From Leptospira fainei serovar Hurstbridge str. BUT 6 (GTDB lineage Bacteria; Spirochaetota; Leptospiria; Leptospirales; Leptospiraceae), in NCBI RefSeq assembly GCF_000306235.2, contig NZ_AKWZ02000002.1, positions 131,001 to 195,000 on the forward strand: DNA of 64,000 nucleotides, in the 5' to 3' direction. Positions 9,090 through 20,208 of this stretch are shown here, piece after piece. The translations under genes and the position numbers were made by a program. The notes beneath the pieces are model-generated. The model was not told the origin of the DNA and did not search any database. It saw nothing but the letters and a program-made list of their open reading frames with translations. Position 1 is the stretch's first letter; each line of letters begins with the position of its first letter.

Positions 9090-10274
9090 ATGAAAAAAGT
9101 AAGTGTGGCGGAACTTAAACCGGGAATGCGGTTTTCTAAGCCAGTTTATCTGGATAAAGAAAACCTCTTTATCACTTCCAATACACCTATCACGGACTCC
9201 GACCTAGAACGTCTAAAACGTTTTGGAATTACCGAGGTCCTGACTCACGGAGATCCATTGCAGTTGATCACCGATCCCGATTTTCTAGAAACGCAGATCG
9301 AAGACATCATTGTAAGTACGATAGTCGATGAGGATCTACTTCCGTTAAAAGGGATTTACGATAATTTAAATCGAATTAAAATCCAATTTTCCAGCTTGTA
9401 CAAATCCACGTTTAACGTCGTTCAGGACGTTTATCGAAAGGCGGCAGAGGATAAAAGTTTTGATTTCGGCCCGATTCGGGACCAAGCGGAAAGTCTATCG
9501 GATTTCGTCCGTGCTCATAGTAATCTTTCATACTTAATTTTAGGGATGAATAATCCGGGCTATTATCTTTATAACCAAATCACGAATTCCACTCTATACG
9601 CGTTAATCATCGGGAAACTATTGGATTACTCGCGCCCCAAAATGGTGGACTTGGCTATCTCTTGCTTGGTTGCCGATGTCGGTATGACAAAGGTTCCGGC
9701 AACGGTATCCGAAAAGACGGATCAACTAAACGACGAAGAATATAAATCCATTTTAAAACACACAATCATTGGCTACCAAATCTTAACCCAAAGAATAAAA
9801 ATGAAGAATAGCCTTGCAGTTGTCGCGTTACAGCACCATGAGCGATATGACGGTAAAGGATACCCTCAAAAATTGGCAGCCGGCGCGATCGAAGAGGCAG
9901 CCCGTATTTATGCAATTGCGGACAATTTTTCTGCATTGATTACGAATCGTCCACATCGAAAACGAATTTTACCTCACGAAGCGATTAAATCGATGATCAG
10001 CATGGATGTCGGTAAATTTGACCTAAAAATCGTCCGCACGTTCTTAAATCATGTTTCTCTCTATCCGGTCGGATCTTGCGTTGAACTTTCGGATAAGAGA
10101 GTCGGAATCGTTTTAAGCTCCAATCCGGATAAGCCTCTTAGGCCAAGCATTCGGATTGTAAAAGACGAGTATGGCACGTTCGTTCGAAATTTAATTCTAG
10201 TCGATTTAGTGAAAGAAAATCATTTGTTTATAGTAAAGGCTTTGGATTTACAAGAAGCTACCAATGCGCATTAA
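9090..10274 (+). CDS. HD-GYP domain protein with degenerate HD metal site
   Basis: A 394-residue protein: an N-terminal DUF3391-like segment ([20 protein letters not shown]), a helical linker, then an HD-GYP domain at about 150-300. HD-GYP enzymes hydrolyse cyclic di-GMP. The GYP block is intact ([11 protein letters not shown], 249-259), as is H224, but the defining HD pair reads A195-D196 (LVADVGM), and the upstream helix that usually supplies another metal-binding His has none ([13 protein letters not shown]). Catalysis is therefore doubtful, and a c-di-GMP-binding or protein-protein role is more likely. It sits between the FlhB-like gene and yraN, about 15 bases after the former. Confidence 0.85.
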   Translation: MKKVSVAELKPGMRFSKPVYLDKENLFITSNTPITDSDLERLKRFGITEVLTHGDPLQLITDPDFLETQIEDIIVSTIVDEDLLPLKGIYDNLNRIKIQFSSLYKSTFNVVQDVYRKAAEDKSFDFGPIRDQAESLSDFVRAHSNLSYLILGMNNPGYYLYNQITNSTLYALIIGKLLDYSRPKMVDLAISCLVADVGMTKVPATVSEKTDQLNDEEYKSILKHTIIGYQILTQRIKMKNSLAVVALQHHERYDGKGYPQKLAAGAIEEAARIYAIADNFSALITNRPHRKRILPHEAIKSMISMDVGKFDLKIVRTFLNHVSLYPVGSCVELSDKRVGIVLSSNPDKPLRPSIRIVKDEYGTFVRNLILVDLVKENHLFIVKALDLQEATNAH

Positions 10275-10338
10275 CGAAAAAATCTAAGAGCCTAAAAGAG
10301 TTCACCGATAACAAGGATTTCGAAACCGATCCTTATGT

Positions 10339-10695
10339 ATGCCCGACTTACGCGGAAAGCAGAAAAAGGGAAAACTCGGAGAGGATGCAGCCGTAAACTT
10401 TCTTATTCGAGGCGGGCATACGATTTTAGAGAGAAATTACCGCTTACAATTCGCGGAAATCGACATAATCAGCCTGCGGGAAAACCTGGTATTTTTTACG
10501 GAAGTGAAGCATTGGAACAGCAGTTTATTTGCACATCCTTTAGAAACCTTCAATAAAAAGAAGGAAACGAAGATGAAATTGGCGGCAGAAATTTATTTAT
10601 CCAGACACGTTTCTTTAAAACGATGTTTTGTCTCTTTCTGTTTGGCCTTTTTGAACGAAAAAAGGGAACTAGTTTTTTATCGTAACCTATTTTGA
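10339..10695 (+). CDS. YraN family (UPF0102) endonuclease-like protein
   Basis: A 118-residue Holliday-junction-resolvase-like fold. GKLGEDAAVNFLIRGGHTILERNYR at the N-terminus is the family signature, and EIDIIS followed by LVFFTEVKHW supplies the acidic and Lys residues of a PD-(D/E)xK nuclease site. I chose ATG 10339, where the homologous region begins; an ATG at 10335 is in another frame. YraN genes commonly follow rnhB, as here. The physiological substrate is not known. Confidence 0.88.
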   Translation: MPDLRGKQKKGKLGEDAAVNFLIRGGHTILERNYRLQFAEIDIISLRENLVFFTEVKHWNSSLFAHPLETFNKKKETKMKLAAEIYLSRHVSLKRCFVSFCLAFLNEKRELVFYRNLF

Positions 10696-10764
10696 AAACC
10701 TTCGTTAAGCGATCTTGAATTCAGGTCGATTTTCGAATTGTCTGCGGGTTCTCAAGGATGAGGA

Positions 10765-10988
<224 letters not shown>

Positions 10989-11017
10989 CCACAAATAAAA
11001 ACGTCGAAAGAACCTAC

Positions 11018-12553
11018 TTAGGCAGCGGCCCTGTTTTCCGGAAACCATCCGGAATTTAGGAAAACAAGGGCCTCCTCCAAATGTCTCTCCTCAACTTCTT
11101 GGCTTTCTTCCAAATCGGCGATTGTCCTTCCCACTTTTCTCAATTGAAGCGCCTTTCGAATGCTAAGCCCTCGTTTCTGAACCGCCTTTGCAACCAACTC
11201 CCTGCATTTTATCGAAAGGTGAATCGTTTCTAATATTTCTTCTCCTCGCAGTGCACCGTTATATAATTTTCCTGTTTTTTGATATAACCTGGCTTCCTGC
11301 ATTCTTGCGGCTCTAGCGGCCGATCCGCGCAGAAGTCCTAGGTCGATCGTTACCCGTTCTCGATTCGGCTTGCTTCCGGTCTTTAAATGAAAAAATATTT
11401 CGATACGATCCATAAACGGTCCTGTCACCGATGATTGATAGGCTTGCACTCTTTGAAATTTGCAAAAACAAGGTCGATCATAAGCCTGAAAGTAACCGCA
11501 TGGACATGGATTCATCGCGCCGATAAGTAGGAAAGGGCAGGGGTAGGTGATCGAACCGGATATTCGTGAAACGGTAATAAGACCTTCTTCCATCGGCTCT
11601 CGTAATGCCTGCAGGGTCCCAGGTCTAAACTCTGCCAGTTCGTCTAGGAAAAGAATTCCGTGACTCGCCAAAGTGACTTCGCCCATATTCAAAGCCCGGG
11701 AACCTCCGACGAGAGCAATATCCGACGTCGTGTGATGGGGACTTCTAAATGGACGAGCAACCTCCAAATCGAATACCAATTCACGAAGGGAACGGAGAGA
11801 CAGGAGATCAAGCGCCTCCGATTCCCGTATCGGAGGCAAAAGAGTGAAAGCAAGTCTCGCGAGAAGACTCTTTCCGGCACCCGGGGGGCCTGATAAGAGA
11901 CAATGATGCCAACCTGCGGCGGCTATTTGAATCGCTCGTAATCCAGGCATCTGATCCTGATAGATCTCGATTCTTTCGCGAAAAGATTCATTCTTAATTT
12001 TCAAAGATTCCTTTTTTTCCGGAGTTACTCTTCCTGAAAGTAGGGCTTCCAAATCCCGCAAATGCCGAATCGAATAAATAGGAAACTTACTCTGTAAGGC
12101 CGCTTCCTGGCGATTTTCGAAAGGAACGACAACTCCCGTACAGGTATCTTTTACGGTTTGTTGAAGAATCGGTAGGATACCTCTCACCGGACGAAGACTT
12201 CCGTCTAATCCCAATTCTCCTAACAGCAATAAATCTTCTAACAGATTTGTTCGATCCCATTGTCCAGTGAGCGTGAGAAGTCCGGCGGCAATCGGCAGAT
12301 CGAGATAAGTACCTTCTTTTTTTCTCCCAGCCGGTCCTAAGTGAACAAGAACGTTTGAAAGAGGGTAATCAAAGCCGCTATTTTCGATCGCTATTCTAAT
12401 CCGATCGGCGGATTCTTTTATGGCAGTGGCAGCTAATCCGGTAATTGTGAAGCGAGGTATTCCACGTTTCAAATTGACTTCAACTTGAACAGGAAATGCC
12501 TGCAAACCTTCCAGAGAAGCCCCTTTTAATCGAATCAGTCGGACATCTTCCAT
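11018..12553 (-). CDS. comM: YifB/ComM family Mg chelatase-like AAA+ ATPase
   Basis: A 511-residue AAA+ helicase-like protein. ComM promotes branch migration during integration of foreign DNA in naturally competent bacteria. The N-terminal Lon-like domain has VEVNLKRGIPRFTITGLA and SADRIRIAIENSGF. Walker A is LLSGPPGAGKSLLARL, followed by RSPHHTTSD, the Walker B region GILFLDELAEF, and a cysteine cluster (MNPCPCGYFQAYDRPCFCK) normal for the family. The C-terminal Mg_chelatase_C region is present. It is transcribed opposite to both neighbours. The lack of a signal and the complete motifs make identity firm; a competence role in this organism is inference. Confidence 0.94.
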   Translation of the reverse strand: MEDVRLIRLKGASLEGLQAFPVQVEVNLKRGIPRFTITGLAATAIKESADRIRIAIENSGFDYPLSNVLVHLGPAGRKKEGTYLDLPIAAGLLTLTGQWDRTNLLEDLLLLGELGLDGSLRPVRGILPILQQTVKDTCTGVVVPFENRQEAALQSKFPIYSIRHLRDLEALLSGRVTPEKKESLKIKNESFRERIEIYQDQMPGLRAIQIAAAGWHHCLLSGPPGAGKSLLARLAFTLLPPIRESEALDLLSLRSLRELVFDLEVARPFRSPHHTTSDIALVGGSRALNMGEVTLASHGILFLDELAEFRPGTLQALREPMEEGLITVSRISGSITYPCPFLLIGAMNPCPCGYFQAYDRPCFCKFQRVQAYQSSVTGPFMDRIEIFFHLKTGSKPNRERVTIDLGLLRGSAARAARMQEARLYQKTGKLYNGALRGEEILETIHLSIKCRELVAKAVQKRGLSIRKALQLRKVGRTIADLEESQEVEERHLEEALVFLNSGWFPENRAAA

Positions 12554-12644
12554 ACGGAAAACAGGTGCGAGAAAAGTTCACCTAAACGCTTTTTTTCGAA
12601 AAACTAGTTTATCCCTTCCGGTCCCCGAATAACCTTTGCCTGAA

Positions 12645-13010
12645 ATGGTGCGAATACCCGCTTTTCTCTTGGCCCTACTGCTATTGCACTGCGGATCCAG
12701 GTTGATTAAGCAGGATAGATTATCCGATATCAATACGTATTACCAAGATAAGGTGTATGCGCTCAAGAAGGATACGAAAGTGTCCCCGACTGAGACCTTT
12801 AAGAAAGGAATGCTAGTTCGGATATATATAGAATCGACCCCTTCACTTGTGAAAATCAAATGCTTCCCAGCCGATCAAAAGCGAGAACATGCGATCGGGA
12901 GACTTTTGGCTTACCAGGTGAACGACGATTTCGAGAAAAAATCCATTAAGATTGAAGACTTGGATAGACTGATCGATAATGAGCTCACGGAATATAAAAA
13001 GAAAAAATAA
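12645..13010 (+). CDS. small lipoprotein of unknown function
   Basis: A 121-residue lipoprotein. From ATG 12645 the signal peptide is a short basic start, a run of leucines and a Cys at residue 16 (LLLLHCGS), a permissive spirochaetal lipobox. An in-frame TTG at 12636 would add three residues. The mature part is highly charged, with a lysine-rich tail (TEYKKKK), and has no family I recognise. Probably anchored to the inner or outer membrane facing the periplasm. It directly precedes, and may be co-transcribed with, the M23 peptidase. Confidence 0.7.
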   Translation: MVRIPAFLLALLLLHCGSRLIKQDRLSDINTYYQDKVYALKKDTKVSPTETFKKGMLVRIYIESTPSLVKIKCFPADQKREHAIGRLLAYQVNDDFEKKSIKIEDLDRLIDNELTEYKKKK

Positions 13011-13065
13011 GCGGCCCTGTCTGACCGGTTCAAGAACCGAAGTACGGCGGACCGATATTAAATAC

Positions 13066-13992
13066 GTGAACCGGACGATTCTTTACCTTCCGATAATTTC
13101 GGCGCTCGTCGCCTCGTCGCTATCTGCCGATCCTCTTAAAAATTACGATTCGGCTATTAACGATTATACCAGCAAAGATTCTTCGTTCTTCACCGATCGC
13201 GAAGAGCGAAAGATAAAGCAATTATTTTCACAATCTCCGGATGAATGGGAAGCGGACAAGTATTCGGCAGTTAGCTATCATAAGGACAAGTCGAATATCG
13301 AATTGCCCGCATTCATTAATATTAATCCGATCATTTCCTCTAAGATCGTTCACCAAAGCGGCATAATCATCAAGAGTTATATCGTAAAACCGAAAGATAC
13401 GCTATTTAGAATCGCCAAAACTTTGAAAACAACGGCTGCACGCATCACCGAGGCTAACGGCCTTCAGAAAGGCTCCGTTTTAAAGGTGGGCCAAAGCTTG
13501 AGCGTACCGATAAAGGTGGCAAATGCTACCCGACAAAAAATCGAACATCGAAGAGTTTTTTTAACGCCTGTCGTAAATTCCAGAATCACTTCGCGATATG
13601 GTCGCCGAAAGGACCCGTTCCATACAGGGAGCGGAGGCTATCACACTGGAATCGACCTAGCGGGTCCGCAGGGAGCCCCGATTTTAGCATCCGCAGAGGG
13701 AACAATTTCCTTTGCCGGGGTTAACGGCGGTTACGGAAATACGGTAATTGTCGACCACGGAAACGGTTACAAAACAATGTATGCACATTGTGCGAAAATA
13801 ACTGTCGAGCAGGGAACCAAAGTTAGAGCCGGAACGGTCATAGGTGGAGTAGGTCGCACCGGTTCTGCCACCGGTTCTCACCTTCATTTTGAAGTGTTTC
13901 TAAATGGTACTAGGATCAACCCGGAAATCGCACTTAGGAAAACTTTAAAAATTGTCACTAACCTGGAAACAGGAAAGGTGGCGAGACTTTAA
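13066..13992 (+). CDS. LysM and M23 peptidase (cell-wall endopeptidase)
   Basis: An exported 308-residue protein of the LytM/M23 family, which cuts peptidoglycan cross-links or activates amidases. From GTG 13066 it has a signal peptide ([20 protein letters not shown]), then a charged region, a LysM domain ([14 protein letters not shown] onward, about 106-150), and an M23 domain with H193xxxD197 (HTGIDLAG) and HLHFE (H272, H274). The zinc ligands are intact, so it should be catalytic. An ATG at 12979 gives a longer frame overlapping the lipoprotein gene but buries the signal peptide, so I prefer 13066. Confidence 0.88.
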   Translation: MNRTILYLPIISALVASSLSADPLKNYDSAINDYTSKDSSFFTDREERKIKQLFSQSPDEWEADKYSAVSYHKDKSNIELPAFININPIISSKIVHQSGIIIKSYIVKPKDTLFRIAKTLKTTAARITEANGLQKGSVLKVGQSLSVPIKVANATRQKIEHRRVFLTPVVNSRITSRYGRRKDPFHTGSGGYHTGIDLAGPQGAPILASAEGTISFAGVNGGYGNTVIVDHGNGYKTMYAHCAKITVEQGTKVRAGTVIGGVGRTGSATGSHLHFEVFLNGTRINPEIALRKTLKIVTNLETGKVARL

Positions 13993-14091
13993 CTACCCCA
14001 TAGAAATCTTTGCCCATCGGACCCCGGTTCCCCTTTAGCAGAAGGAGATTCCTATATCGGGTGCTGGTTCTGAGGAAGGCTAAGGATACTA

Positions 14092-14994
14092 ATGAACGCG
14101 TTTTTTATCGAATTACGGAAGAATACTTTTTACGCCCTTATTCCGATCGTTATTTTGTTTTCCCTTTCCTTAGCGTATTTATTTAGGGGAGTACTCTTGC
14201 TATTTCTGACACCCGATATCCAGACCGGCTCATCGAATGCGTCCATCCGTAGAATCGCCCCTCCGATCAACATTGCGATGACCTCCTACGAAGAAATGGT
14301 TACAGGAAATTTATTCCGGGGAAGTCTAGCTCCATTGCCGGGTGAAGCGGGTGCAGGTGCCGAATCGGGACTCCCACCGGATACTGGAGAAGGCGAAGAA
14401 ATGAGAATCACCGGAACGCTCAGCGGTCACTGGAGTTTTGCTCGAGTTACGATTCTCGAAAAAGGAAAACAGGCCGCGGAAGAGTTTGCTACCGGAGAAA
14501 TGGTAGGCGGCTATAAAATTAAGGCGATCAATCTGACTCATGTTGTACTGGAAAAAGGAGGCGGTTCTCTAAAAGTGGAAATCGGGCAGACTCCGGGAGA
14601 AGCCAGAGCCAAATTGGGTGCGGGACCGGCAACGGCAGATGCAGGCCAAAAGAATACGGCGACCGGGGACTCGATCCGCAAAATTCTATCCAGACAAGAC
14701 GTTAACAAGAAGTTAAAAGACCCGACAGGTATCTACAAAAACGCCAGATTTGGACCTTACATGGAGAATAACGCGATTACCGGCTATAAGATTTATAGTA
14801 TCGGAAACGACCATATTTTCTATGCATTGGGAGCGAGAAGCGGAGATGTAATTCGAAGAGTAAATGGTATGCCTTTGAATGAGACCGAAAAGATGCTCGA
14901 AATCTGGAATTCCATTAAAACTGCGGAAAAAGTTTCCGTAGACGTGGAACGAGGAGGCAAGGTCCTCTCCTATGAATTTATCATTCGAAATTGA
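14092..14994 (+). CDS. gspC: type II secretion system protein GspC
   Basis: The inner-membrane clamp protein that links the cytoplasmic-membrane platform to the secretin. Its 300 residues include one transmembrane segment (about 13-37), a homology region (about 95-165, [11 protein letters not shown] onward), and a C-terminal PDZ-like domain (about 205-298, ending [19 protein letters not shown]). It is the first gene of a T2SS operon that continues without a break to gspN. The 3' end overlaps one possible start of gspD. Confidence 0.88.
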   Translation: MNAFFIELRKNTFYALIPIVILFSLSLAYLFRGVLLLFLTPDIQTGSSNASIRRIAPPINIAMTSYEEMVTGNLFRGSLAPLPGEAGAGAESGLPPDTGEGEEMRITGTLSGHWSFARVTILEKGKQAAEEFATGEMVGGYKIKAINLTHVVLEKGGGSLKVEIGQTPGEARAKLGAGPATADAGQKNTATGDSIRKILSRQDVNKKLKDPTGIYKNARFGPYMENNAITGYKIYSIGNDHIFYALGARSGDVIRRVNGMPLNETEKMLEIWNSIKTAEKVSVDVERGGKVLSYEFIIRN

Positions 14995-15001
14995 AGGTTG
15001 C

Positions 15002-16792
15002 ATGCGAAGTTTAGAACCAAAAGTCAAGTACCTTAAAACAGCCACAATCACACTATTACTGTTTTTGACTTCCACTGAAACGATCTTTTCCCAATCCGCA
15101 AAGAAAGGATCCAAACGTTCGTCAACGCCGACGGAAGATGCGAGAGAAAGAACCTTCTTCGCTAATTGGCGAGATACCGAATTGAACGATTTTCTTAAAG
15201 GTATGAGCGCGATCCTTAAGAAGAATATTCTTTTGGACGAAAGTTTAAAGGGAAAGAAAATCACCATCATTTCACAGAAAGAAATCCCGGTCAAAAACGC
15301 GTTCGCATTCATGAAAGCGGTCTTGGAATCGATGGGCTTCGCAATCGTCGAAGAGACGGATTTAATAACGATCGTTAAACTCAAAGATGCATTAGCGAGA
15401 TCTTCCTTTATCAGAGTCGGTAAAGAACCGATTACGGAATCCGAAGCTAGCGATAATCGAATCATCACCCAGATTATTCCGATCGAGAACGTAAAGCCGG
15501 AAGAGCTGGAACCGATTTTAAAAAGGTTAACTTCTCCTAATACGGATATCATCGTTTATCGTAATACTAATACAATCGTCCTTTCCGGTTCCACGGCGGA
15601 TATTAACAAGTTAATGGTGCTTATCAACGAGCTGGATGCTAAGCCGGGAGAAACGACGCCGGGTTCCATTTCTTCAGCAGGCGATATTCATATCTATACC
15701 TTGGAACATAGTGAATCGGAGAAAATAGCGGCTACTTTAATTAAGCTGGATAACCCGGTTGTCGGAGATCAGCCTACGCCGGTTCCGGGACAGCCGGGCG
15801 CACCGGTTCCGCCGCCCGCTAAAGTCGAAAAAATTAAAGCCGTTTCTCACAAGGAATCCAACTCGGTTATTGTAACCGCTACCGAAGCGGAATGGAACGA
15901 AATCCGTAAAATTATCCGGATCCTAGATTCATCACGAAAACAAGTTCTCTTAGAAGTACTTATCGTAGAGCTTTCTTCAACCGACCAAAACGATTTCGGG
16001 ATCGATTGGAGATATTTGAATCAGGGTCCGTATAGCCAATTTAACTCCGGCTTAGCGAAAGAAGGAAATATCATTAATTCCAGCGGACGGATGAATCCGA
16101 ACGTAAACACTTTGTCCGGATTTTCATTAGGATTCGTGCAAGCAGGATCCCAGCAGATTCTGGGAATTTTGAGTGCGAATCAAGGAAACGAAAACTTCAA
16201 CGTTTTATCGGCGCCGCAAGTTTTGACCCTCGATAATCAAGAAGCGGAAATCAACGTGGGCCAGGACGTCCCGGTGAGAACCCAAAGTCGGAATGCCGGA
16301 ATGGGGGGAACCAACGCGGTTACCGTCGATAACTATGAATATAGACCGACAGGGATCAAGCTGAAGTTTACGCCGCATGTAAACAAGAATAACAAGATCA
16401 CGCTGGATTTGCTTCAGGAAATCAAAAATATCGCCTCCATCGCTCTGACCGGAGGAAACCCCACGTTCAACAGACGAGAAGTAAAAACTACTATTACGTT
16501 GGAAAATAAGCAAACGATCGTTATCGGAGGTCTAATTTCTAGCGATAAGGAGAAGCGACTCATTAAGATCCCGCTTTTAGGGGATATCCCGTATCTCGGT
16601 TGGATTTTCCGACGGACCACCGAGTCGAATAAGAAAACGAACCTTATGGTATTTATCACTCCGCATATTCTGGATAATCGCGAGCTAGCTGATAAAATGA
16701 CCGCCAAGAAAAAACTCCAGCAAGAAAGATACGAATTGGAAAGAGAAAGGATCCTAAATAAGGAAACTACGATCAAAGAAAGAGGGGAATAA
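15002..16792 (+). CDS. gspD: type II secretion system secretin GspD
   Basis: The outer-membrane channel of the T2SS. From ATG 15002 (GAAGG four bases upstream) it has 596 residues with a signal peptide ending near SQS; ATG 14972 is an alternative. An N0 domain (about 45-125) is followed by N1-type ring modules ([18 protein letters not shown] onward). A proline-rich insert ([15 protein letters not shown]) lies within a later ring module, and the secretin barrel follows with [12 protein letters not shown] and [16 protein letters not shown], then [10 protein letters not shown]. There are fewer N domains than in the usual 650-residue secretin. No pilotin gene is visible nearby. Confidence 0.95.
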   Translation: MRSLEPKVKYLKTATITLLLFLTSTETIFSQSAKKGSKRSSTPTEDARERTFFANWRDTELNDFLKGMSAILKKNILLDESLKGKKITIISQKEIPVKNAFAFMKAVLESMGFAIVEETDLITIVKLKDALARSSFIRVGKEPITESEASDNRIITQIIPIENVKPEELEPILKRLTSPNTDIIVYRNTNTIVLSGSTADINKLMVLINELDAKPGETTPGSISSAGDIHIYTLEHSESEKIAATLIKLDNPVVGDQPTPVPGQPGAPVPPPAKVEKIKAVSHKESNSVIVTATEAEWNEIRKIIRILDSSRKQVLLEVLIVELSSTDQNDFGIDWRYLNQGPYSQFNSGLAKEGNIINSSGRMNPNVNTLSGFSLGFVQAGSQQILGILSANQGNENFNVLSAPQVLTLDNQEAEINVGQDVPVRTQSRNAGMGGTNAVTVDNYEYRPTGIKLKFTPHVNKNNKITLDLLQEIKNIASIALTGGNPTFNRREVKTTITLENKQTIVIGGLISSDKEKRLIKIPLLGDIPYLGWIFRRTTESNKKTNLMVFITPHILDNRELADKMTAKKKLQQERYELERERILNKETTIKERGE

Positions 16793-16796
16793 AAAC

Positions 16797-18470
16797 GTGA
16801 AAACTCTAGGCGATATACTCGTCGAAGAGGGAATCATCTCCTCGAAAGACCTGGAGGATTCCCTTAAACTCCAGAAAAAAAACAATCTCCCGTTAGGGCA
16901 TATCCTTCAAAAGAAAGGGATTGCGGGAGAAGTGGACGTACTGCGTGCGATGGCCCGCCTGTATAGAATGGAATTCCAAGAAAAATTGGAATTTAAGGGC
17001 ATGGAGGAAATCTATCAGAGAATTCCTCTTAAGCTAATCCAAAAAAGCCGCTTAGTGCCTTTCGAGGTTTCCAAAAAGACCGTAAAAGTGGCAATCTCCG
17101 ATCCTAGCGACTTGCATCCGATGGACGATGTTCGCTTTAGTCTTAGAGACTATAAAGTAGAGTTCATACTCGCACCGGAACCGGAGATTATGAGAATCAT
17201 TCATTCTCAATTCGATACGACTTCGGCAGCGGCAAAAGACCTTCTCAATGAAATGGAAGGAAGTTTTTCCGAACTCGCGGAAGGATTTGATAACGAAACA
17301 ATCGACTTATCCGACGATGCGCCGATCATCAAGATGGTCAACGTCATCCTTTCGCAAGCAGTGAACGAAAGAGCATCGGACATTCACATTGAACCTTACG
17401 AAAAAAGCTTAGTAGTAAGATACCGAATCGACGGTATTTTGCATAACGTGCTAACTCCTCCGAAGTCCTATCATGCCGGGATCACCTCTCGTATCAAGAT
17501 CATGTCCAATTTGAATATTGCGGAGAACCGTCTTCCGCAGGACGGTAGGATCAAGCTTAGATTGGCGGGAAAGGACGTAGATATCCGGGTTTCAACCATT
17601 CCGTGTCAATTCGGAGAGCGAATCGTAATGCGTCTCTTAAACAAGACAGATCAAAAATATTCCTTGGAGACCATGGGATTTTATCCGGATTTATTAAAGG
17701 AACTCCGGAAGCTTATATACCAACCTCACGGAATTATACTAGTAACCGGACCTACCGGTTCCGGTAAATCCACGACACTCTATTCCGCATTGACTGAATT
17801 AAATACGGAAGAGAGAAATATTATCACCTGCGAGGACCCAGTCGAATATCAGATCGAGGGAGTTTCTCAAATGCAAATGCAGGATAAAATCGGTCTGACT
17901 TTTGCGACCGGCCTAAGGGCGATCCTACGACAAGACCCTGACGTAATCATGGTGGGAGAGATCCGGGACGAAGAAACCGCCAGAATCGCAATCCAAGCGT
18001 CTTTAACCGGTCACTTAGTGTTCTCTACTCTGCATACGAACGACGCTGCATCGGCTGCTACGCGTCTAGTGGATATGGGAATAGAACCGTATTTAATTAC
18101 CTCGACTGTATTGGGATTTTTAGCTCAACGACTCGTTAGAACGATTTGTCCGAAATGTAAAACTACTTATAAACCGACTCCGGTGGAACTTGAAGCTCTC
18201 GGGATTGCGAGAAAAGCGCTGAAGAACGGACACCTTCATAAAGGAGAAGGCTGTCACAACTGTATGGGAACCGGCTTCAAGGGAAGAACCGGCATTTACG
18301 AATTTTTAGTGATTAGTAATACGATTAAAGACGCAATTTTAGCCGGACTCGATACCACGAAAATTAACGACATAGCGATCCAAAACGGTTTCTTTACGAT
18401 GAGAGAGTACGGAATTCGCAAGGTTTTAGACGGAGTGACAACTCCGGATGAAGTGCTCCGAGTAACCTGA
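16797..18470 (+). CDS. gspE: type II secretion system ATPase GspE
   Basis: The cytoplasmic hexameric ATPase that powers pseudopilus assembly. Its 557 residues carry an N-terminal N1E domain ([20 protein letters not shown]), Walker A GPTGSGKS at 318-325, Asp box and Walker B ([15 protein letters not shown]), a His box ([12 protein letters not shown]), and the zinc tetracysteine C451, C454, C486, C489. All motifs needed for ATP hydrolysis are intact. GTG start. It lies between gspD and gspF. Confidence 0.97.
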   Translation: MKTLGDILVEEGIISSKDLEDSLKLQKKNNLPLGHILQKKGIAGEVDVLRAMARLYRMEFQEKLEFKGMEEIYQRIPLKLIQKSRLVPFEVSKKTVKVAISDPSDLHPMDDVRFSLRDYKVEFILAPEPEIMRIIHSQFDTTSAAAKDLLNEMEGSFSELAEGFDNETIDLSDDAPIIKMVNVILSQAVNERASDIHIEPYEKSLVVRYRIDGILHNVLTPPKSYHAGITSRIKIMSNLNIAENRLPQDGRIKLRLAGKDVDIRVSTIPCQFGERIVMRLLNKTDQKYSLETMGFYPDLLKELRKLIYQPHGIILVTGPTGSGKSTTLYSALTELNTEERNIITCEDPVEYQIEGVSQMQMQDKIGLTFATGLRAILRQDPDVIMVGEIRDEETARIAIQASLTGHLVFSTLHTNDAASAATRLVDMGIEPYLITSTVLGFLAQRLVRTICPKCKTTYKPTPVELEALGIARKALKNGHLHKGEGCHNCMGTGFKGRTGIYEFLVISNTIKDAILAGLDTTKINDIAIQNGFFTMREYGIRKVLDGVTTPDEVLRVT

Positions 18471-18480
18471 TTTTATTCAC

Positions 18481-19707
18481 ATGGCTCTATACACATACAT
18501 AGCCTTCAACCGAAAAGGGAAGGAAGAAAAAGGAATCATCGATGCTCCTAATATTCAATCCGCTAGAACCAAATTAAAATCGAAAGGACTTTATGTTCGA
18601 CTTATTTCGGAAGATACCGAGCGAAAAGATCGGGAACTTTTTCCTTTTTTAGCGAACCTACTATATCGGGTTCCGAGAAAAGTAATCGGAATGTTTTGCC
18701 GCCAATTGGGAACATTAGTCGGCGCGGGAATTCCCTTGGATAAATCCTTGGCGAATATCGTGGAACAGACGGATCATGATGTCTTTCGGAAAGTCGTTGT
18801 AGCGATGCAGGCGGATATCACTGAAGGAAGCTCTCTGTCCGACGCGATGAAAAAACATCCGCAGATATTTCCGAATCAATATCCTTCGTTGGTTTCGGTA
18901 GGTGAGCGGACCGGAGATTACGAAACGGCTCTAATTCGGTTGGCGGAAATGGAGGAAAAAAACCAAGAGTTAAAATCAAAAGTTACGACTTCATTGGTTT
19001 ATCCGATCATCATTTTTGTTTTGCTATTTGGGGTCGTTATCTTTCTTTTAACCACGGTCGTTCCACAAATCGAACAATTATTCATCCAATTCGACGCTCC
19101 ATTGCCGTTGATCACTAAGATCGTAATCGGAAGTTCGAGAATCGTAACGGATTGGTGGTTTTTACTCTTTCCTTTGCTAATCATTTCCATTTCGGGATTT
19201 TTATATTATAAAAGCACTGCGGAAGGGAAATTGGCATGGGAAAGATTTATTCTCAAAATTCCCATCATCAGCGGCCTTTCAAAGAAAGTATTGATTTCAA
19301 ACTTCGCAAGAAATTTAGGAATCCTGCTGACCAATAGAGTCCCGTTAATAATTTCCCTGCAAATCGTAGAACAAATCGTGGACCATACTATTTTCGGAGA
19401 AGAAATTCGAAACGCGGCGTCCCGAATTCGGGAAGGAGAAAAACTTTCCTCCTCATTTTTAAGTTCGGAAATTCTTCCTCAGATGGTACTGGGAATGATG
19501 TCTGCCGGAGAAGTTTCCGATAGAGTACCAGAAATGATGAATAAGTTGGCGGAAATATACGATTCGGAAGTGGATAATTCTTTGAAAGCTATGACTCAGG
19601 CAATCGAGCCGTTGATGCTGGTATTCATGGGTTTCGCGATCGGTATTATTATGGCTTCGATTATAGTGCCAATGTTCAGCTTGACCCAGAATTTGAAGGG
19701 CATATAA
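18481..19707 (+). CDS. gspF: type II secretion system inner-membrane platform protein GspF
   Basis: A 408-residue polytopic protein at the centre of the T2SS platform, contacting GspE and GspL. Two T2SSF domains (about 70-195 and 270-400) each end in hydrophobic helices, with three transmembrane segments in all (near 170-195, 222-242, 375-400). It includes FCRQLGTLVGAGIPLDKSL and the conserved SVGERTGDYE. Follows gspE by 10 bases. Confidence 0.95.
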   Translation: MALYTYIAFNRKGKEEKGIIDAPNIQSARTKLKSKGLYVRLISEDTERKDRELFPFLANLLYRVPRKVIGMFCRQLGTLVGAGIPLDKSLANIVEQTDHDVFRKVVVAMQADITEGSSLSDAMKKHPQIFPNQYPSLVSVGERTGDYETALIRLAEMEEKNQELKSKVTTSLVYPIIIFVLLFGVVIFLLTTVVPQIEQLFIQFDAPLPLITKIVIGSSRIVTDWWFLLFPLLIISISGFLYYKSTAEGKLAWERFILKIPIISGLSKKVLISNFARNLGILLTNRVPLIISLQIVEQIVDHTIFGEEIRNAASRIREGEKLSSSFLSSEILPQMVLGMMSAGEVSDRVPEMMNKLAEIYDSEVDNSLKAMTQAIEPLMLVFMGFAIGIIMASIIVPMFSLTQNLKGI

Positions 19708-19735
19708 TAAAATTAAGATAAATAGGAGAACCGAC

Positions 19736-20203
19736 TTGAAAACGGGAAACAAACGCAGAAAGGGATTCACATTGATAGAGTTAGCTATCGTCGTAGCAAT
19801 CTTGGGCGCGATCATGGCGATTATAATCTCCAGCATTAACGTTGGAGACATTAAGGACGATACGGCATCTATGGAACTCCGGAAAGAAGGCCGCGAAATT
19901 CAAATGCACTTAGAGCGTTATGCGCAAAAATACGGAAATTATCCCAGCGAAGAGCAGGGATTGGAAGCTTTAGTGGAAAAGCCTACCACCGGAGACGTGC
20001 CTGAAGATTGGCGTCCGATGGCTAGCAATAAGGACATCATCAAAGACCCTTGGGGCGGAATCTATAAACTCAAATTCGACGAATACGGTGAAATGCAAAT
20101 CATCACGCTTGGTAAAGATAAACAAGAAGGCGGAGAAGGTGCAAATGCCGATTTTAATATATTGAAAGAGGAAGATTATCCGGCTCAGTTTAAGAAAAAG
20201 TAA
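19736..20203 (+). CDS. gspG: major pseudopilin GspG
   Basis: The main subunit of the pseudopilus. Its 155 residues have a type IV prepilin leader KTGNKRRKG followed by FTLIELAIV, with Glu at +5 and cleavage after G10. The C-terminal half has the GspG pattern with the PSEEQGLEAL and DPWGGIYKL stretches. AGGAG lies 7 bases before the TTG start. It needs a prepilin peptidase (GspO), which is not in this window. Confidence 0.95.
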   Translation: MKTGNKRRKGFTLIELAIVVAILGAIMAIIISSINVGDIKDDTASMELRKEGREIQMHLERYAQKYGNYPSEEQGLEALVEKPTTGDVPEDWRPMASNKDIIKDPWGGIYKLKFDEYGEMQIITLGKDKQEGGEGANADFNILKEEDYPAQFKKK

Positions 20204-20208
20204 ATTAA

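Noticed and set aside
10335..10556. 73-codon frame overlapping yraN
   Set aside because: It shares bases with the in-frame yraN start four bases later, and only the yraN frame shows the family motifs.
14713..15552. Long 279-codon open frame on the minus strand across gspC and gspD
   Set aside because: It lies antisense to two well-identified genes, has no ribosome-binding site or family resemblance, and its length follows from the codon bias of the sense genes.
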